Below are positions 55,220 to 64,000 of a stretch of DNA of 64,000 bases, piece after piece. Source of the DNA: Microcystis wesenbergii NRERC-220 (GTDB taxonomy: Bacteria > Cyanobacteriota > Cyanobacteriia > Cyanobacteriales > Microcystaceae); NCBI RefSeq assembly GCF_032027425.1, contig NZ_JAVSJA010000001.1, forward strand, positions 3,794,001 through 3,858,000. The letters run 5' to 3'. Each line of letters begins with the position of its first letter. Within the stretch, counting starts at the first letter, position 1. The notes under the pieces were generated by a model. That model was not told the DNA's origin. It ran no database searches and saw only the letters and a list, made by a program, of their open reading frames with translations. A program made the position numbers and the translations under genes.

Positions 55220-56773
55220 GTGCAAATATTCACAACAATCCCCGGTTTACGCACTTTTTTGGCTGATTATCGCCATGATCATAGTATTGCTCTCGTGCCA
55301 ACCATGGGCGCTCTCCATAAAGGTCATGCTAGTCTAATTCGGCGCGCAGTGACGGAAGCTGAGGTAACTGTGGTCAGTATTTTTGTTAATCCTCTACAAT
55401 TTGGCCCTACAGAGGATTTTTCTCGCTATCCCCGCACCTTTGAAAGCGATCGCCAATTGTGTGAATCCTTGGGAGTTGCTGCTATTTTTGCTCCGAGTGC
55501 GGAAACTTTAGGAATTGGTGATTCTGAGGAGATAACCGCAGTTGTTCCCCCGATTTCTCTGACTAGCGGGTTATGTGGTGCTTTTCGTCCGGGGCATTTT
55601 CAGGGAGTAGCCACAATTGTCACGCGGTTGTTTAATATTATTGCCCCGAAGATCGCCTATTTTGGCGAAAAGGATGCCCAACAGTTAGCGATTATCCGGC
55701 AATTAGTCAGGGATTTAAATTTAGCGATCGAGATTCGCGCTTGTGCTACAGTGCGAGAAACATCGGGATTAGCAGTTAGTTCTCGCAATCAGTATCTATC
55801 GGCCACAGAAAAGGAAAAAGCGACAATTATCGCCCAAAGTTTGCAATTAGCCCTCGAAAGTTTTCGTTTAGGGGAAAGACAAAGGGAAAAACTACTGGCT
55901 ATTGTGCAAAAAAATCTGGACAGAGTACCAGAATTTCGCCCTCAGTATCTGGATTTAGTCCATCCCCAGAGTTTACAACCGATCGAGCAGATCGAGACAG
56001 GGGGTTTGTTAGCGATCGCTGGATCGATCGGTCAAACCCGTTTAATTGATAATATTATCTTGCGTCAACGTCGGGCAGTTATCGCTATTGATGGGCCGGC
56101 TGGAGCGGGAAAATCGACAGTAACGCGCTTAGTAGCCGAAAAATTGGGGTTAACCTATCTCGATACCGGTGCGATGTATCGCGCGGTGACATGGTTGGTG
56201 GTGAATTCTGGTCTGGATTTGTCCGCAGAAGCGGCCATCGCCGAGTTATTATCTTTAGCGAAGATAGAAATAATTCCGGCCGATAGTCCCGAAAATGTGA
56301 CTATAGTGAAGATTAACGGGCAAGATGTGACTTTAGAGATTCGCTCTCCCGCAATTACCTCGCAAGTGTCCAGAATTGCCGCTCAAAAAGCGGTGAGAGA
56401 GCAGTTAGTCACCCTGCAAAGACAGATGGGAATGTCGGGGGGAATAGTTGTCGAAGGTCGGGATATTGGTACTAATGTTTTTCCAGAAGCGGAATTAAAG
56501 ATTTTCTTGACAGCGACACCCGAAGAAAGAGCGAGAAGGAGATTAAAAGACTTAGAAGCGCAGGGAAATGGGGGGATTAGTCTCGCAGAATTAACCCAAG
56601 AGATTGAAAAAAGGGATTATTTGGATAGTAATCGCTCCCTAGCACCCCTGCGAAAAGCCGCAGATGCGATCGAAGTTAATAGCGATCATCTCACTATTAC
56701 AGAAGTCACGGAAAAAATCATTGCTCTTTATCATCAAGGCTCAAGCACACTCATCTTTAGGTCAAAAGAATGA
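55220..56773 (+). CDS. panC/cmk: Bifunctional pantothenate synthetase / cytidylate kinase (PanC-Cmk)
   Basis: The fusion is typical of cyanobacteria. The PanC half joins pantoate and beta-alanine: V-P-T-M-G-A-L-H-K-G-H-A-S-L, V-N-P-L-Q-F-G and S-S-R-N-Q-Y-L. The Cmk half (from about residue 275) phosphorylates CMP/dCMP: I-D-G-P-A-G-A-G-K-S-T P-loop, Y-L-D-T-G-A-M-Y-R-A-V, E-G-R-D-I-G-T and R-R-L-K-D-L. GTG at 55211 is possible, but AAAGGAG lies about 8 bases before the GTG at 55220, so 55220 is preferred. Confidence 0.94.
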   Translation: MQIFTTIPGLRTFLADYRHDHSIALVPTMGALHKGHASLIRRAVTEAEVTVVSIFVNPLQFGPTEDFSRYPRTFESDRQLCESLGVAAIFAPSAETLGIGDSEEITAVVPPISLTSGLCGAFRPGHFQGVATIVTRLFNIIAPKIAYFGEKDAQQLAIIRQLVRDLNLAIEIRACATVRETSGLAVSSRNQYLSATEKEKATIIAQSLQLALESFRLGERQREKLLAIVQKNLDRVPEFRPQYLDLVHPQSLQPIEQIETGGLLAIAGSIGQTRLIDNIILRQRRAVIAIDGPAGAGKSTVTRLVAEKLGLTYLDTGAMYRAVTWLVVNSGLDLSAEAAIAELLSLAKIEIIPADSPENVTIVKINGQDVTLEIRSPAITSQVSRIAAQKAVREQLVTLQRQMGMSGGIVVEGRDIGTNVFPEAELKIFLTATPEERARRRLKDLEAQGNGGISLAELTQEIEKRDYLDSNRSLAPLRKAADAIEVNSDHLTITEVTEKIIALYHQGSSTLIFRSKE

Positions 56774-57021
56774 TCAGTACCTAGAGAGATTAGGGTTGGC
56801 TGAAAAAGTTTGTTGGTGGGGTTAGGATTCAGAAGTCAGAAGTCAGGAGATTGCTTTTATTTATTCTTCCCTTGAAGTTATTTAAGAAAGTATCCCTTTG
56901 ATTGTATTAAGATTGATCGCTCTTTTATCGGCATTTACCTGGACTAACGGAAGCTATTACCCTAGCTAAAACCTTTAAATGCGGCCGATTTTCCAGCGTT
57001 TCTCCGTCATCAGTCTTCAGT

Positions 57022-57462
57022 TTAAAGTTGACGTTCCAGAATCGCTTCCATGGTACTGATTAGGTAGTGACGATTGAGAATACCACTGGCAAGATGGTAA
57101 CTGTTGTTATTAATGCGATAAAAGGTTTCAAAACCCCCGCGCCGGCTGTCTGTTAATACCCAATGACGTTGGATAATAGTATCAGCACCGATCCAACCTT
57201 CTCCTTCGATTTGTCCTAAAATACTTTGTTGCAGCACAAAAGTATATTCTCTTTTTCCTGTTCCCAAACGACCGCGGTATTGAAAGGAAATGTCTTCTTT
57301 TTCCCCATCAGGAAAGATTAATTTACTGACTAAACTAAACCAATTGTCTTGACTCCAAGCGATTAGTAGGCGACCCTTGATCGGTATGGGCATTTTATCT
57401 CGTTCTAACCAACTTCCCTCTAATTTCCATCGTCCCGGTTCTAATAAAAAAGTGTGCGTCAA
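57022..57462 (-). CDS. Conserved hypothetical protein (146 aa)
   Basis: No named family. Begins with a TTG codon (M-T-H-T-F-L-L-E-P-G-R-W) preceded by AAAGGG; no ATG is available upstream in frame. It is rich in beta-strand-like segments (W-K-L-E-G-S-W-L-E-R; R-E-Y-T-F-V-L-Q-Q) and aromatic residues, like a lipocalin or DUF-type beta barrel. Cytoplasmic by lack of signal. Confidence 0.62.
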   Translation of the reverse strand: MTHTFLLEPGRWKLEGSWLERDKMPIPIKGRLLIAWSQDNWFSLVSKLIFPDGEKEDISFQYRGRLGTGKREYTFVLQQSILGQIEGEGWIGADTIIQRHWVLTDSRRGGFETFYRINNNSYHLASGILNRHYLISTMEAILERQL

Positions 57463-57712
57463 TGTGATAACCCTTTCCCTGCGGATGCTAGTTTTCTATC
57501 TTTCCATATTAGCATCAGTGGTCAGGAATCAGCCTTCAGGTGCGTTATCAAAAAAAGCCGACAATTGCTATAATTTGTTATTGCCGTCGATGATCTAGCC
57601 TTTCTCGTCAAGGTGAAGCACATATCAACTATTTCAGCTACAAGAACGAACCTCATCTATTTGAGAAACGCTATAATTATATTGTTTCTGGGAAAATAGG
57701 AAAAGAAAATCA

Positions 57713-58213
57713 ATGGAAAAACCTCTAGTTTTTTTAGATACTGATGTTTTGGCTTCTTATCTACGAGGAGATATTGCCAGTGTACATTTATTCGATCGAG
57801 AAACACTCGATCGCGTTTGTCTTGCTCTTAATGCGATCGTTTTACAAGAGTTATTATTTTTAGCAGAAGTTCGTAATCATCCTGAAATAATCGATCGGAT
57901 TCAAGAAAAGGTGACTATCTTGAATTTTGATTTAGTTAAACTTGATCAATATTGGCAAAATGCTAGAGATATTCGCAATATTTTGGTAAACTCGAATGAT
58001 GTTTTAATTTTAAGTATTGCCGCTAATTGTGATTATTTAGTTACCTACGATCAACAACTTAAAAAAGCCTCTAGTTATCTATATAACTCTCAACCGATGG
58101 TAGTAACACCTGAAGAATTATTAGAGGTTATCAATCGAGAAAATATAGGCCCTTCTAGCCTCTCTTGCCAAGGATATAAATCCTCAAATTTACCCTTAAT
58201 CAAGGTGATTTAG
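57713..58213 (+). CDS. PIN-domain protein, probable toxin-type RNase
   Basis: PIN nucleases use a cluster of acidic residues: F-L-D-T-D-V-L-A-S-Y-L-R at the N-terminus (first Asp), a Glu in V-L-Q-E-L-L-F, S-N-D-V-L-I-L-S-I-A (third Asp) and L-V-T-Y-D-Q-Q-L-K (last Asp). The 166-residue length is a bit longer than VapC (about 130). No antitoxin-sized frame precedes it within 110 bases, and the next gene is 10 bases downstream, encoding an exported glycosidase-like protein. Confidence 0.82.
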   Translation: MEKPLVFLDTDVLASYLRGDIASVHLFDRETLDRVCLALNAIVLQELLFLAEVRNHPEIIDRIQEKVTILNFDLVKLDQYWQNARDIRNILVNSNDVLILSIAANCDYLVTYDQQLKKASSYLYNSQPMVVTPEELLEVINRENIGPSSLSCQGYKSSNLPLIKVI

Positions 58214-58223
58214 GGAGATAATT

Positions 58224-60047
58224 ATGAAGTTAAATTACCTAACTATCAAATCTATCTGTTTAACGGTAACTTCCTTGATAATTATCGGCAGTCCAGCTAT
58301 ATCTTTAGCTGATCATAGATCACCAATAACTTTAGCTTCTCGGGATTTATCAAACCAGCAACAGGGAAAAAAAATTATTCTTAATGGTCGTTCTTTGCCC
58401 GTTTCTTGGCGACAGTGGACAGCAGGAAATAATACCAGAATCGCCATGAGTGACACGGGAGCAGGACAATTATTCGGCATGGATTTTCTTAGCACAAATG
58501 ATCCTAAAAAGCAACCGATAAACTGGTTTAATTTACAAACTTTATCGGCTAATTTAGTCGATTCCGATCGCTGGCTGGATGTTACGGATATTTTACTAAC
58601 AATGGGGGCAACAACCACTATTAATGGCGATAGTTTAACTATTAACTTTCCTGCTCCCCAGATTCAAGATATTCAGCTAGAAAATTATGGAGCAGTACAA
58701 AGGATTATTATTCAACTCGATCGCCCGACCTTTTGGCAAGTTAGTCAGGCAAAAAATCAAGCAGTGATTACCCTAGAAGGAAATGCCCAACAATCGCTCA
58801 TCTCTAGGTTTCAACCCAAAACTATCAGCAACAGTAACCCAAATAACGATGAAGATGATCTAGGAAACTCTAATAATAACTTACCCACTCAGATCACTTC
58901 CTTAGAAAATAATGGGGTGATCAGTCGTTTAAAAATTAACCTTCCCACTGCCTACGGATTACAGATCGGCAGTGTGGCTAATCCTTCCCGAATTATCATT
59001 GATTCTCGTCCCGATGCTATGGATGAAAAGCGCATTGTTTGGCAACCAGGGTTAATCTGGAATCAAAAATATATCCAGTTAGATCAAGATTGGTTTCCCG
59101 TGACTTGGTTAGAAATCGATCCCAGAAATCCTCAGATAACTATTAAACCAATCACCGCTAATTCCACCTCAATGCGCGGCACTAATCCCCTGATCACGAT
59201 TAATAGCGAAAGTAACGCAGTAGCGATGATTAATGGCGGCTTTTTTAATCGTAATAATCAGTTACCTTTGGGGGCAATTCGTGTGGATGGCAAATGGTTA
59301 TCTGGACCAATTTTAAACCGAGGAGCGATCGCATGGGATAATCGTGGTAAAATCAGGATCGATCGCCTCAGTTTAGAGGAAACCCTCATTACTGCCACCG
59401 GACAACGTTTTCCCCTAACCCAGTTAAATAGTGCTTTCCTGACAGCCGGCTGCAGTCGTTATACTCGCGATTGGGGGAGTAATTATCATCCCCTCACCGA
59501 GCGCGAAACCGGGTTAGTCGTCCAAGGCGATCGCGTGACGGAGAAATTAAATAATCTTTTGCCACAGGATAGTATAGAAATACCGGAAAATGGCTATTTA
59601 GTCATCTGCCGAAAGACAGATATTAATTTAAAGATTGGTGAGACAGTCAATCTCGATAGCGTCACCCTACCGAGGGATTTTGCTAATTATCCCCAGATTT
59701 TAGGTGCAGGTCCCCTATTATTGCAGAATGGACGCATAGTTTTAGATGGAAATGCCGAAAAATTTAGTCCGGCATTCCAAAATCAACAGGCTTCCCGCAG
59801 TGCGATCGCAGTTAACCAAGAAGGAAAAATTTTGCTAGTGGCTATCCATAATCGCGTCGGGGGAAGGGGGGCAACTTTAGGCGAATTAGCCCGAATTTTG
59901 CTGTTAATGGCGGCAACAGACGGTTTAAACCTAGATGGGGGTAGTTCCACTGGGATAGCCTTGGCGGGTTATCTGCTCGATCGCTCTGCCGTTACCGCCG
60001 CAAAAGTCCATAATGGAATAGGGATATTTTTATCCCCGTCTCCTTGA
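58224..60047 (+). CDS. Secreted phosphodiester glycosidase family protein
   Basis: Signal peptide over about residues 1-28. The C-terminal half has the NAGPA (phosphodiester glycosidase) signature: A-M-I-N-G-G-F-F-N-R, G-A-I-R-V-D-G-K-W, L-T-A-G-C-S-R-Y and N-L-D-G-G-S-S-T-G-I-A. The N-terminal half (about 45-260) has two AMIN-like beta repeats (I-Q-D-I-Q-L-E-N-Y-G-A-V-Q-R-I-I-I-Q-L) that may bind envelope polysaccharide. Family members cleave sugar phosphodiesters or act in exopolysaccharide metabolism; the exact role is unknown. Periplasmic or outer surface. Confidence 0.85.
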   Translation: MKLNYLTIKSICLTVTSLIIIGSPAISLADHRSPITLASRDLSNQQQGKKIILNGRSLPVSWRQWTAGNNTRIAMSDTGAGQLFGMDFLSTNDPKKQPINWFNLQTLSANLVDSDRWLDVTDILLTMGATTTINGDSLTINFPAPQIQDIQLENYGAVQRIIIQLDRPTFWQVSQAKNQAVITLEGNAQQSLISRFQPKTISNSNPNNDEDDLGNSNNNLPTQITSLENNGVISRLKINLPTAYGLQIGSVANPSRIIIDSRPDAMDEKRIVWQPGLIWNQKYIQLDQDWFPVTWLEIDPRNPQITIKPITANSTSMRGTNPLITINSESNAVAMINGGFFNRNNQLPLGAIRVDGKWLSGPILNRGAIAWDNRGKIRIDRLSLEETLITATGQRFPLTQLNSAFLTAGCSRYTRDWGSNYHPLTERETGLVVQGDRVTEKLNNLLPQDSIEIPENGYLVICRKTDINLKIGETVNLDSVTLPRDFANYPQILGAGPLLLQNGRIVLDGNAEKFSPAFQNQQASRSAIAVNQEGKILLVAIHNRVGGRGATLGELARILLLMAATDGLNLDGGSSTGIALAGYLLDRSAVTAAKVHNGIGIFLSPSP

Positions 60048-60061
60048 CAGGTGTGAAAACA

Positions 60062-60385
60062 ATGGATAATAGCGACTGGATTAAACAATTGCTGCTGATG
60101 GGTATTGGCACTACTTCCATGGTGGCAGAAAAGATCAAAGAAGTGAGCGATGAATTAGTAAAAGACGGTAAAATCAACTCCGATCAGGCTAAAAACTTTG
60201 TCGATGATCTGATGACACAGATGAAGTCTGAACAGGGGAGCTTCGAGAATAACTTAGAACGCTATATTCGCCAGATCTTGCAGGATTTAGGGGTTCCCCG
60301 ACAATCGGAAATGGACGAACTGCGGGGAAGGATTGATAGATTAGAACGGCAGGTGAGAGACTTAGAGAATAAACTCTGGCGTTAG
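60062..60385 (+). CDS. Phasin-like coiled-coil protein
   Basis: A 107-residue helical protein starting M-D-N-S-D-W-I-K-Q-L-L. An earlier in-frame TTG at 60044 would overlap the upstream gene. It resembles the polyhydroxyalkanoate granule-associated (PhaF/PhaI) family: a hydrophobic helix, K-I-K-E-V-S-D-E-L-V-K-D-G-K-I-N, and a C-terminal coiled coil with heptads (L-R-G-R-I-D-R-L-E-R-Q-V-R-D-L-E). Function not proven. It is 6 bases before the FKBP gene, probably one operon. Confidence 0.75.
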   Translation: MDNSDWIKQLLLMGIGTTSMVAEKIKEVSDELVKDGKINSDQAKNFVDDLMTQMKSEQGSFENNLERYIRQILQDLGVPRQSEMDELRGRIDRLERQVRDLENKLWR

Positions 60386-60391
60386 GGAACT

Positions 60392-60910
60392 ATGAAATCA
60401 ATGCGCGAAATCTTGCTCAGTTTTGCTATTATTGCGGTTTGTGGCTTATTTTTAATCGTTGCTTCCCTCTTTGGTGGAGGGGAAAAAACCAATGCGATCG
60501 CCGCAGAAATCGATCCACCCCCTATCACTCAAACTATTAATAAGGAAATCATCTCCATGGATTTAGATCAAGCAGTTACCACCGATTCGGGACTAAAATA
60601 CATCGATATCGTGGAAGGAACCGGAGAAAGTCCCGAAAAAGGTCAAAAAGTGACTGTTCACTACACGGGAACCCTGACAGACGGCAAAAAATTCGATAGT
60701 TCCAAGGATCGCAATCAACCTTTTACCTTTACCATTGGAGTGGGTCAAGTGATCAAAGGATGGGATGAAGGAGTCGCATCGATGAAAGTCGGTGGGCAGC
60801 GTACCTTAATTATCCCCCCAGAATTGGGTTATGGTGCGCGGGGTGCCGGTGGGGTAATTCCTCCCAACGCGACTTTACTTTTCGATGTGGAATTGTTGGG
60901 AGTTAAATAG
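60392..60910 (+). CDS. FKBP-type peptidyl-prolyl cis-trans isomerase, exported
   Basis: An N-terminal membrane/signal segment ([19 protein letters not shown]) is followed by a linker and one FKBP domain: [39 protein letters not shown] and L-L-F-D-V-E-L-L. All the FK506-pocket aromatic residues are present, so it should fold proline peptide bonds in the lumen or periplasm. A terminator follows at 60936. Confidence 0.93.
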   Translation: MKSMREILLSFAIIAVCGLFLIVASLFGGGEKTNAIAAEIDPPPITQTINKEIISMDLDQAVTTDSGLKYIDIVEGTGESPEKGQKVTVHYTGTLTDGKKFDSSKDRNQPFTFTIGVGQVIKGWDEGVASMKVGGQRTLIIPPELGYGARGAGGVIPPNATLLFDVELLGVK

Positions 60911-60935
60911 GTTTTTCCTCTGATTTTTCACCTCT

Positions 60936-60966
60936 ACCCGCATCGATCCCGAATGCGGGTTTTTTG
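60936..60966 (+). terminator. Rho-independent terminator
   Basis: Stem ACCCGCAT / ATGCGGGT followed by six T, 26 bases after the FKBP stop codon. Confidence 0.88.
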
Positions 60967-60993
60967 ACAAATTGCCAGAAGCTAAGGGTAAAA

Positions 60994-61332
60994 TCAGGAA
61001 GATTTAGTAAATTCTAGACCGTTTTCGCTACCGTAACGTTCCATAAAACGCATAAAACGATCCCACTCTGCGGGAGAATTGAAAATAACCGTAGCTTCGA
61101 TCGCCGTGGGTTTACCGTTGATGAATTTGCCTTTTACTTCCCTGGTGACGATTTCTCCTTCTTCATCGACGAGATACATCCCCGTGATTTCCTCGGTTTG
61201 TTGATCTCCGAGGATAATCGGTTGCTCAAAATAAAATTTTGCCGATCCTTTCTCTCCCGTTTTAGTGCGACTTAAGCGGATATCGGGAACAACCGGTTCT
61301 TTTAACCCCCTGGAAAACTGAATTTCTGCCAT
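60994..61332 (-). CDS. psb28: Photosystem II assembly factor Psb28
   Basis: A 112-residue cytoplasmic-side factor that binds CP47-containing assembly intermediates of photosystem II. The sequence begins [10 protein letters not shown] and has [28 protein letters not shown] and [14 protein letters not shown]. Full length. Convergent with the FKBP gene, with the terminator between them. Confidence 0.96.
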   Translation of the reverse strand: MAEIQFSRGLKEPVVPDIRLSRTKTGEKGSAKFYFEQPIILGDQQTEEITGMYLVDEEGEIVTREVKGKFINGKPTAIEATVIFNSPAEWDRFMRFMERYGSENGLEFTKSS

Positions 61333-61485
61333 TACTTTTCTTTATCCTTCTCATGAAATACACATTTCTAGATCATCTCACACCAAGTCGCAGGTAAAAA
61401 GCAGATGGGACAGCATAAACTTAAAATATCCACGGTCAACTCGCGGGAGTAGGTTTGACTACTGATAACCAATAACTGAGATGAG

Positions 61486-62994
61486 ATGGTTTTATTAGAA
61501 GCAGCGGTTCATTCTTCTCTACGCGCTTTTTTACGCGAACAAGGGCGCTTTTACTGGTCTCATCATCTCACTATGGGGCGACTGGTGGCTAGAGCTTTAC
61601 GCTTAAAACGGTCCTCTCTCATACAAACTGGAACTACTCTGTCCCGTTATTGTCTCAGTTATCTCACCCCGGCTCTTTTAGGTGATACACCTGTTCTGAT
61701 TGTTGCCCCGGAGTCGGAAGTAAACCTACTATTGGAAGTGGAAATCCCCCGTCTGCAAGCATGGTTACAAACTCAGCGAGATATCCTCAAAAGCGATCGC
61801 TTTCCCGCTAATTTTACCGGTTTACTCCTCACCACACCCCAACAATGGTTAGAGGATAAATTGGGCAATCTCGGCCATTTTCCCCAGAATATCGCCACTA
61901 TAATCGATCGAGCCGAAGATTTAGAAACTTGTCTAGTAGATTATCTCACCGTCACCATTACTCCCGAACAATGGTCTGCTTTAGGGTCAGCATATCCCCA
62001 GCATAGAGAGGTTATAAACTTAATTAAAGCACAACTTAGCCAAAGTATTCTTGGTCATCCCATTAATCCCTATAATTGCTATCTTATTGATGCCAAGGAA
62101 AAAGAATATATAATTGCCCTGCTGCAACGCTTGGATCAAGACTTAGCCACTGATTCTGCTTGGCAACTTTTAGCGGCAAAAATCACCGAGCATAATTATC
62201 TCCTCTGGACATCCGTAGATCGAGATCGAGAAGAATTTACCCTAAAAATCAGTCCTTTGGAGGTGGCTAGTTTTTTCAAACCGATTTGGCAGCAGCAACC
62301 CTTTGTTTTAATCGGCAGTTTTTTAGATAGCGAAAAATCCGCTAATTTATACCGTCAAAATCAGGGTATCGGAGAAATTTTAACTCTAAAGTTTGCAGCC
62401 GATCGCGAAAGTGAATATATTCATTTATATCTACCCGATCGCATCAGCGCCCCCAATACGCCCGAATTTCAACCGATGTTATTAAAGCAAGTGCGGGAAT
62501 TAGTTAGTGCTAATCATACCAGTGAACAACCGATCGTGATCCTGATTGAAGATGTTCCCCTCAAGGCACAAATTGCCACCCAAATCGCAGCCGATTACGG
62601 TTCGCGAGTGCAAGTGGAAAAAACTGAGATTAATAATAATACTATTCTGGTGTGTGGTTGGCAATTCTGGCAAACCCATCAAGAAAAATTTATCACTCCC
62701 AGTTTATTAATTATCGCTACTTTACCCTTACCCTCCCCCGAAAATCCTCTCGTTGCTGGCAAAATTGCCTACTATAAACGACAACATCTCGACTGGTTTC
62801 GTGCCTATCTTTTACCCACAGCAGTGAGGGAAATTCAGAAATCTGTTCAGTCTCTCCGGGAGTGTCAAGGTTGTGTGGCTGTTCTTGATAATCGTGTCAA
62901 TGCTCGCAGTTATGGCCGACAAATTCTCTCCGCTTTAGAACCCTATGCTAAAGTTAATTATCTCGATCAACAATTTTTTCAAGATAAAGATTAA
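61486..62994 (+). CDS. DinG/XPD-like helicase-related protein with degenerate ATP motifs
   Basis: The 502-residue protein follows the outline of cyanobacterial DinG-like helicases. An early segment L-I-Q-T-G-T-T-L-S-R-Y-C (47-57) sits where Walker A (G-T-G-x-G-K-S) should be but lacks the Gly-Lys. The Walker B place reads I-I-D-R-A-E-D-L (141-144 D-R-A-E) instead of D-E-A-H. The C-terminal helicase-like region contains V-G-R-like L-P-S-P-E-N-P-L and Y-G-R-Q-I-L-S-A-L. ATPase activity therefore looks unlikely, and a structural or regulatory role is more probable. No Fe-S Cys cluster is seen. Confidence 0.68.
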   Translation: MVLLEAAVHSSLRAFLREQGRFYWSHHLTMGRLVARALRLKRSSLIQTGTTLSRYCLSYLTPALLGDTPVLIVAPESEVNLLLEVEIPRLQAWLQTQRDILKSDRFPANFTGLLLTTPQQWLEDKLGNLGHFPQNIATIIDRAEDLETCLVDYLTVTITPEQWSALGSAYPQHREVINLIKAQLSQSILGHPINPYNCYLIDAKEKEYIIALLQRLDQDLATDSAWQLLAAKITEHNYLLWTSVDRDREEFTLKISPLEVASFFKPIWQQQPFVLIGSFLDSEKSANLYRQNQGIGEILTLKFAADRESEYIHLYLPDRISAPNTPEFQPMLLKQVRELVSANHTSEQPIVILIEDVPLKAQIATQIAADYGSRVQVEKTEINNNTILVCGWQFWQTHQEKFITPSLLIIATLPLPSPENPLVAGKIAYYKRQHLDWFRAYLLPTAVREIQKSVQSLRECQGCVAVLDNRVNARSYGRQILSALEPYAKVNYLDQQFFQDKD

Positions 62995-62996
62995 AT

Positions 62997-63030
62997 CAGT
63001 TATCAGTTATCAGTTATCAGTTATCAGATG
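62997..63030. repeat. CAGTTAT heptamer repeat
   Basis: Four to five units directly after the helicase-like gene, ending at element family D. Related CAGT/TGATCAC units resume at 63205-63250, into the stop region of the next gene. Confidence 0.88.
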
Positions 63031-63200
63031 GGGTGCATCTCAATTTTGTAGAAATATCTATATTACATTTGGGCGCACGCAGTGCGCCCCTACCATTGAC
63101 GCGATAATATTATTGTAGGGGCGAATTGCATTCGCCCTCTTGGAATAACTTCTGCTGATCACCAATATGTGAGAGAATGTCACCAATAAGAGATGCACCC
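63031..63200. mobile_element. Inverted-repeat element, family D, with two inner hairpins
   Basis: Ends GGGTGCATCTC and GAGATGCACCC. Inside are two hairpins, GGGCGCACG/CAGTGCGCCC (about 63071-63091) and GGGCGAATT/GCATTCGCCC (about 63118-63139). It sits inside a heptamer repeat array. No coding capacity. Confidence 0.7.
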
Positions 63201-63235
63201 TATCAGTAATCAGTTCACTGTTTACTGATCACTGA

Positions 63236-64000
63236 TCACTGATTACTGATAAAATCTCCCCCAGAGCCATATTTCCAACTATCCAAATAACGATGATAAA
63301 GATATTTTTGCTTGTCGGGTAACTTTTCTAAAACAGGTTTTAAGCTGGTTGCTAAGGGATATAAACCACTATACAAAGCTAAATTAAAATAATGTCCCGT
63401 CCAATCGATAAAAGGACTGATACCCACTTGCGGAATCATCGGTAAAACTAATTGAGGATTAACCAAAGGCAAAGTTTTTGAAAGCGAAGAAAACTGCACC
63501 ACATCCTGTAAAAACGGTTTTAAGACCTCATCTCCCAACTTATCCATTACCCGAAAAACTCCACTCATTAAGTCATTAATTTGATTGGGATTAGGGTTAG
63601 CAGACATCGGGACACTCATGGTTTTTTGAAATAGCCACGTTACCGATATATTAGGTTGATAGGGTTGTAAAAGTGCTAAATCTTCTCGGTTTAAAGCATC
63701 GATTTGTAAAGCTTCCTCGATGGCGAAAGTTAGCCTTTTTAAATGTCTGACCATTGCCCCAAAACCACCAAAACTTACCGGAGATTGACTACCGCTACTA
63801 TCTCCCACTGCCAGAATTCTTGACCAAGGCATTTTTAAAGGACTTTGACGATAGGCAGGGAAAAAACCCGCTAGAAAACGCTGAAATTTTACCGCTTCTA
63901 AATCTACCTTTTGATACTCTGGCAGTAATCTTAAATACTCCTCCATCAAAAATTCTAAACTAAAGCGATCGGGATGGGTATCAAGATAGGTAAATAAATA
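63236..64000 (-). CDS. CruA/CruP-type lycopene cyclase-like flavoprotein, 5' partial
   Basis: Only the C-terminal ~255 residues are in the window; the frame is open to 64000. It carries G-D-S-S-G-S-Q-S-P-V-S-F-G-G-F-G-A-M-V-R-H-L, the FAD-site region of FixC/CruA/CruP-like carotenoid cyclases. The upstream frame reads T-Y-L-D-T-H-P-D-R. CruA and CruP cannot be separated without the N-terminus. Its stop is inside a TGATCAC/TTACTGA repeat. Confidence 0.72.
   Translation of the reverse strand, partial: YLFTYLDTHPDRFSLEFLMEEYLRLLPEYQKVDLEAVKFQRFLAGFFPAYRQSPLKMPWSRILAVGDSSGSQSPVSFGGFGAMVRHLKRLTFAIEEALQIDALNREDLALLQPYQPNISVTWLFQKTMSVPMSANPNPNQINDLMSGVFRVMDKLGDEVLKPFLQDVVQFSSLSKTLPLVNPQLVLPMIPQVGISPFIDWTGHYFNLALYSGLYPLATSLKPVLEKLPDKQKYLYHRYLDSWKYGSGGDFISNQ

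Overview
The window looks like a bloom-forming cyanobacterium close to Microcystis aeruginosa. It carries phycobilisome (apcF), photosystem II (psbH, psb28, psb32), carboxysome (ccmP), a CruA/CruP-type carotenoid cyclase and glycogen (glgB, malQ) genes. It also has many short tandem heptamer repeats, several families of small inverted-repeat elements, and multiple IS630- and ISL3-type insertion sequences. The genus is an inference from gene content and repeat style; no 16S gene is present.

Region 1-15.4 kb is ordinary chromosome: a GNAT acetyltransferase overlapping ruvX, apcF, proB, recJ, two small secreted proteins, a GAF hybrid histidine kinase, psb32, a transglutaminase-like protein, and a minus-strand run of cysteine dioxygenase-like protein, sensor kinase and response regulator. 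A secreted thioredoxin was followed by a CcdA-type membrane protein. That gene (15459-17523) is cut by an IS630 element at a TA dinucleotide, and the frame is restored exactly if the element and one TA are removed.

Region 17.5-28.5 kb holds an NTF2-like secreted protein, murG, a Uma2 nuclease-like protein, fructosamine kinase, an M16 peptidase, a probable 6S RNA with a strong promoter, type II NADH dehydrogenase, ccmP, glk, a frameshifted ORF coupled to glk, tRNA-Gly(CCC) and an LprI-domain protein.

Region 28.5-35.5 kb is a transposon junkyard. A 5'-truncated molybdopterin oxidoreductase (FdhF/YdeP type) is broken by an ISL3 copy. That copy is broken by an IS630 copy, which is itself split by a second, inverted ISL3 copy flanked by a near-perfect 8-bp duplication in an A-tract. 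The IS630 3' end is then repeated in tandem (261, 261 and 86 bp), each unit starting exactly after a TA. A third, truncated IS630, a MITE and a TnpB remnant follow.

Region 35.5-52 kb returns to housekeeping: mnmD-like methyltransferase, hydrolase, sodB, psbH, tatA, a degraded response regulator, glgB, a fasciclin protein, rnz, a 1078-residue tubulin-like protein with a zinc ribbon, argF, malQ, tRNA-Gly(UCC) and a HAD phosphatase.

Region 52-64 kb contains a membrane protein with 29 tandem GVVx tetrapeptides, a DUF4926 gene with a DUF6883 remnant inside a pair of 145-bp direct repeats, a nonsense-mutated YciI-like gene, panC-cmk, a PIN-domain protein, a phosphodiester glycosidase, an FKBP isomerase, psb28, a DinG-like helicase with degenerate ATPase motifs, and the C-terminal part of a carotenoid cyclase-like gene. 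The items most worth a second look are the tubulin-like protein, the GVVx repeat protein, the direct-repeat-bounded DUF module and the self-nested IS630 tails.
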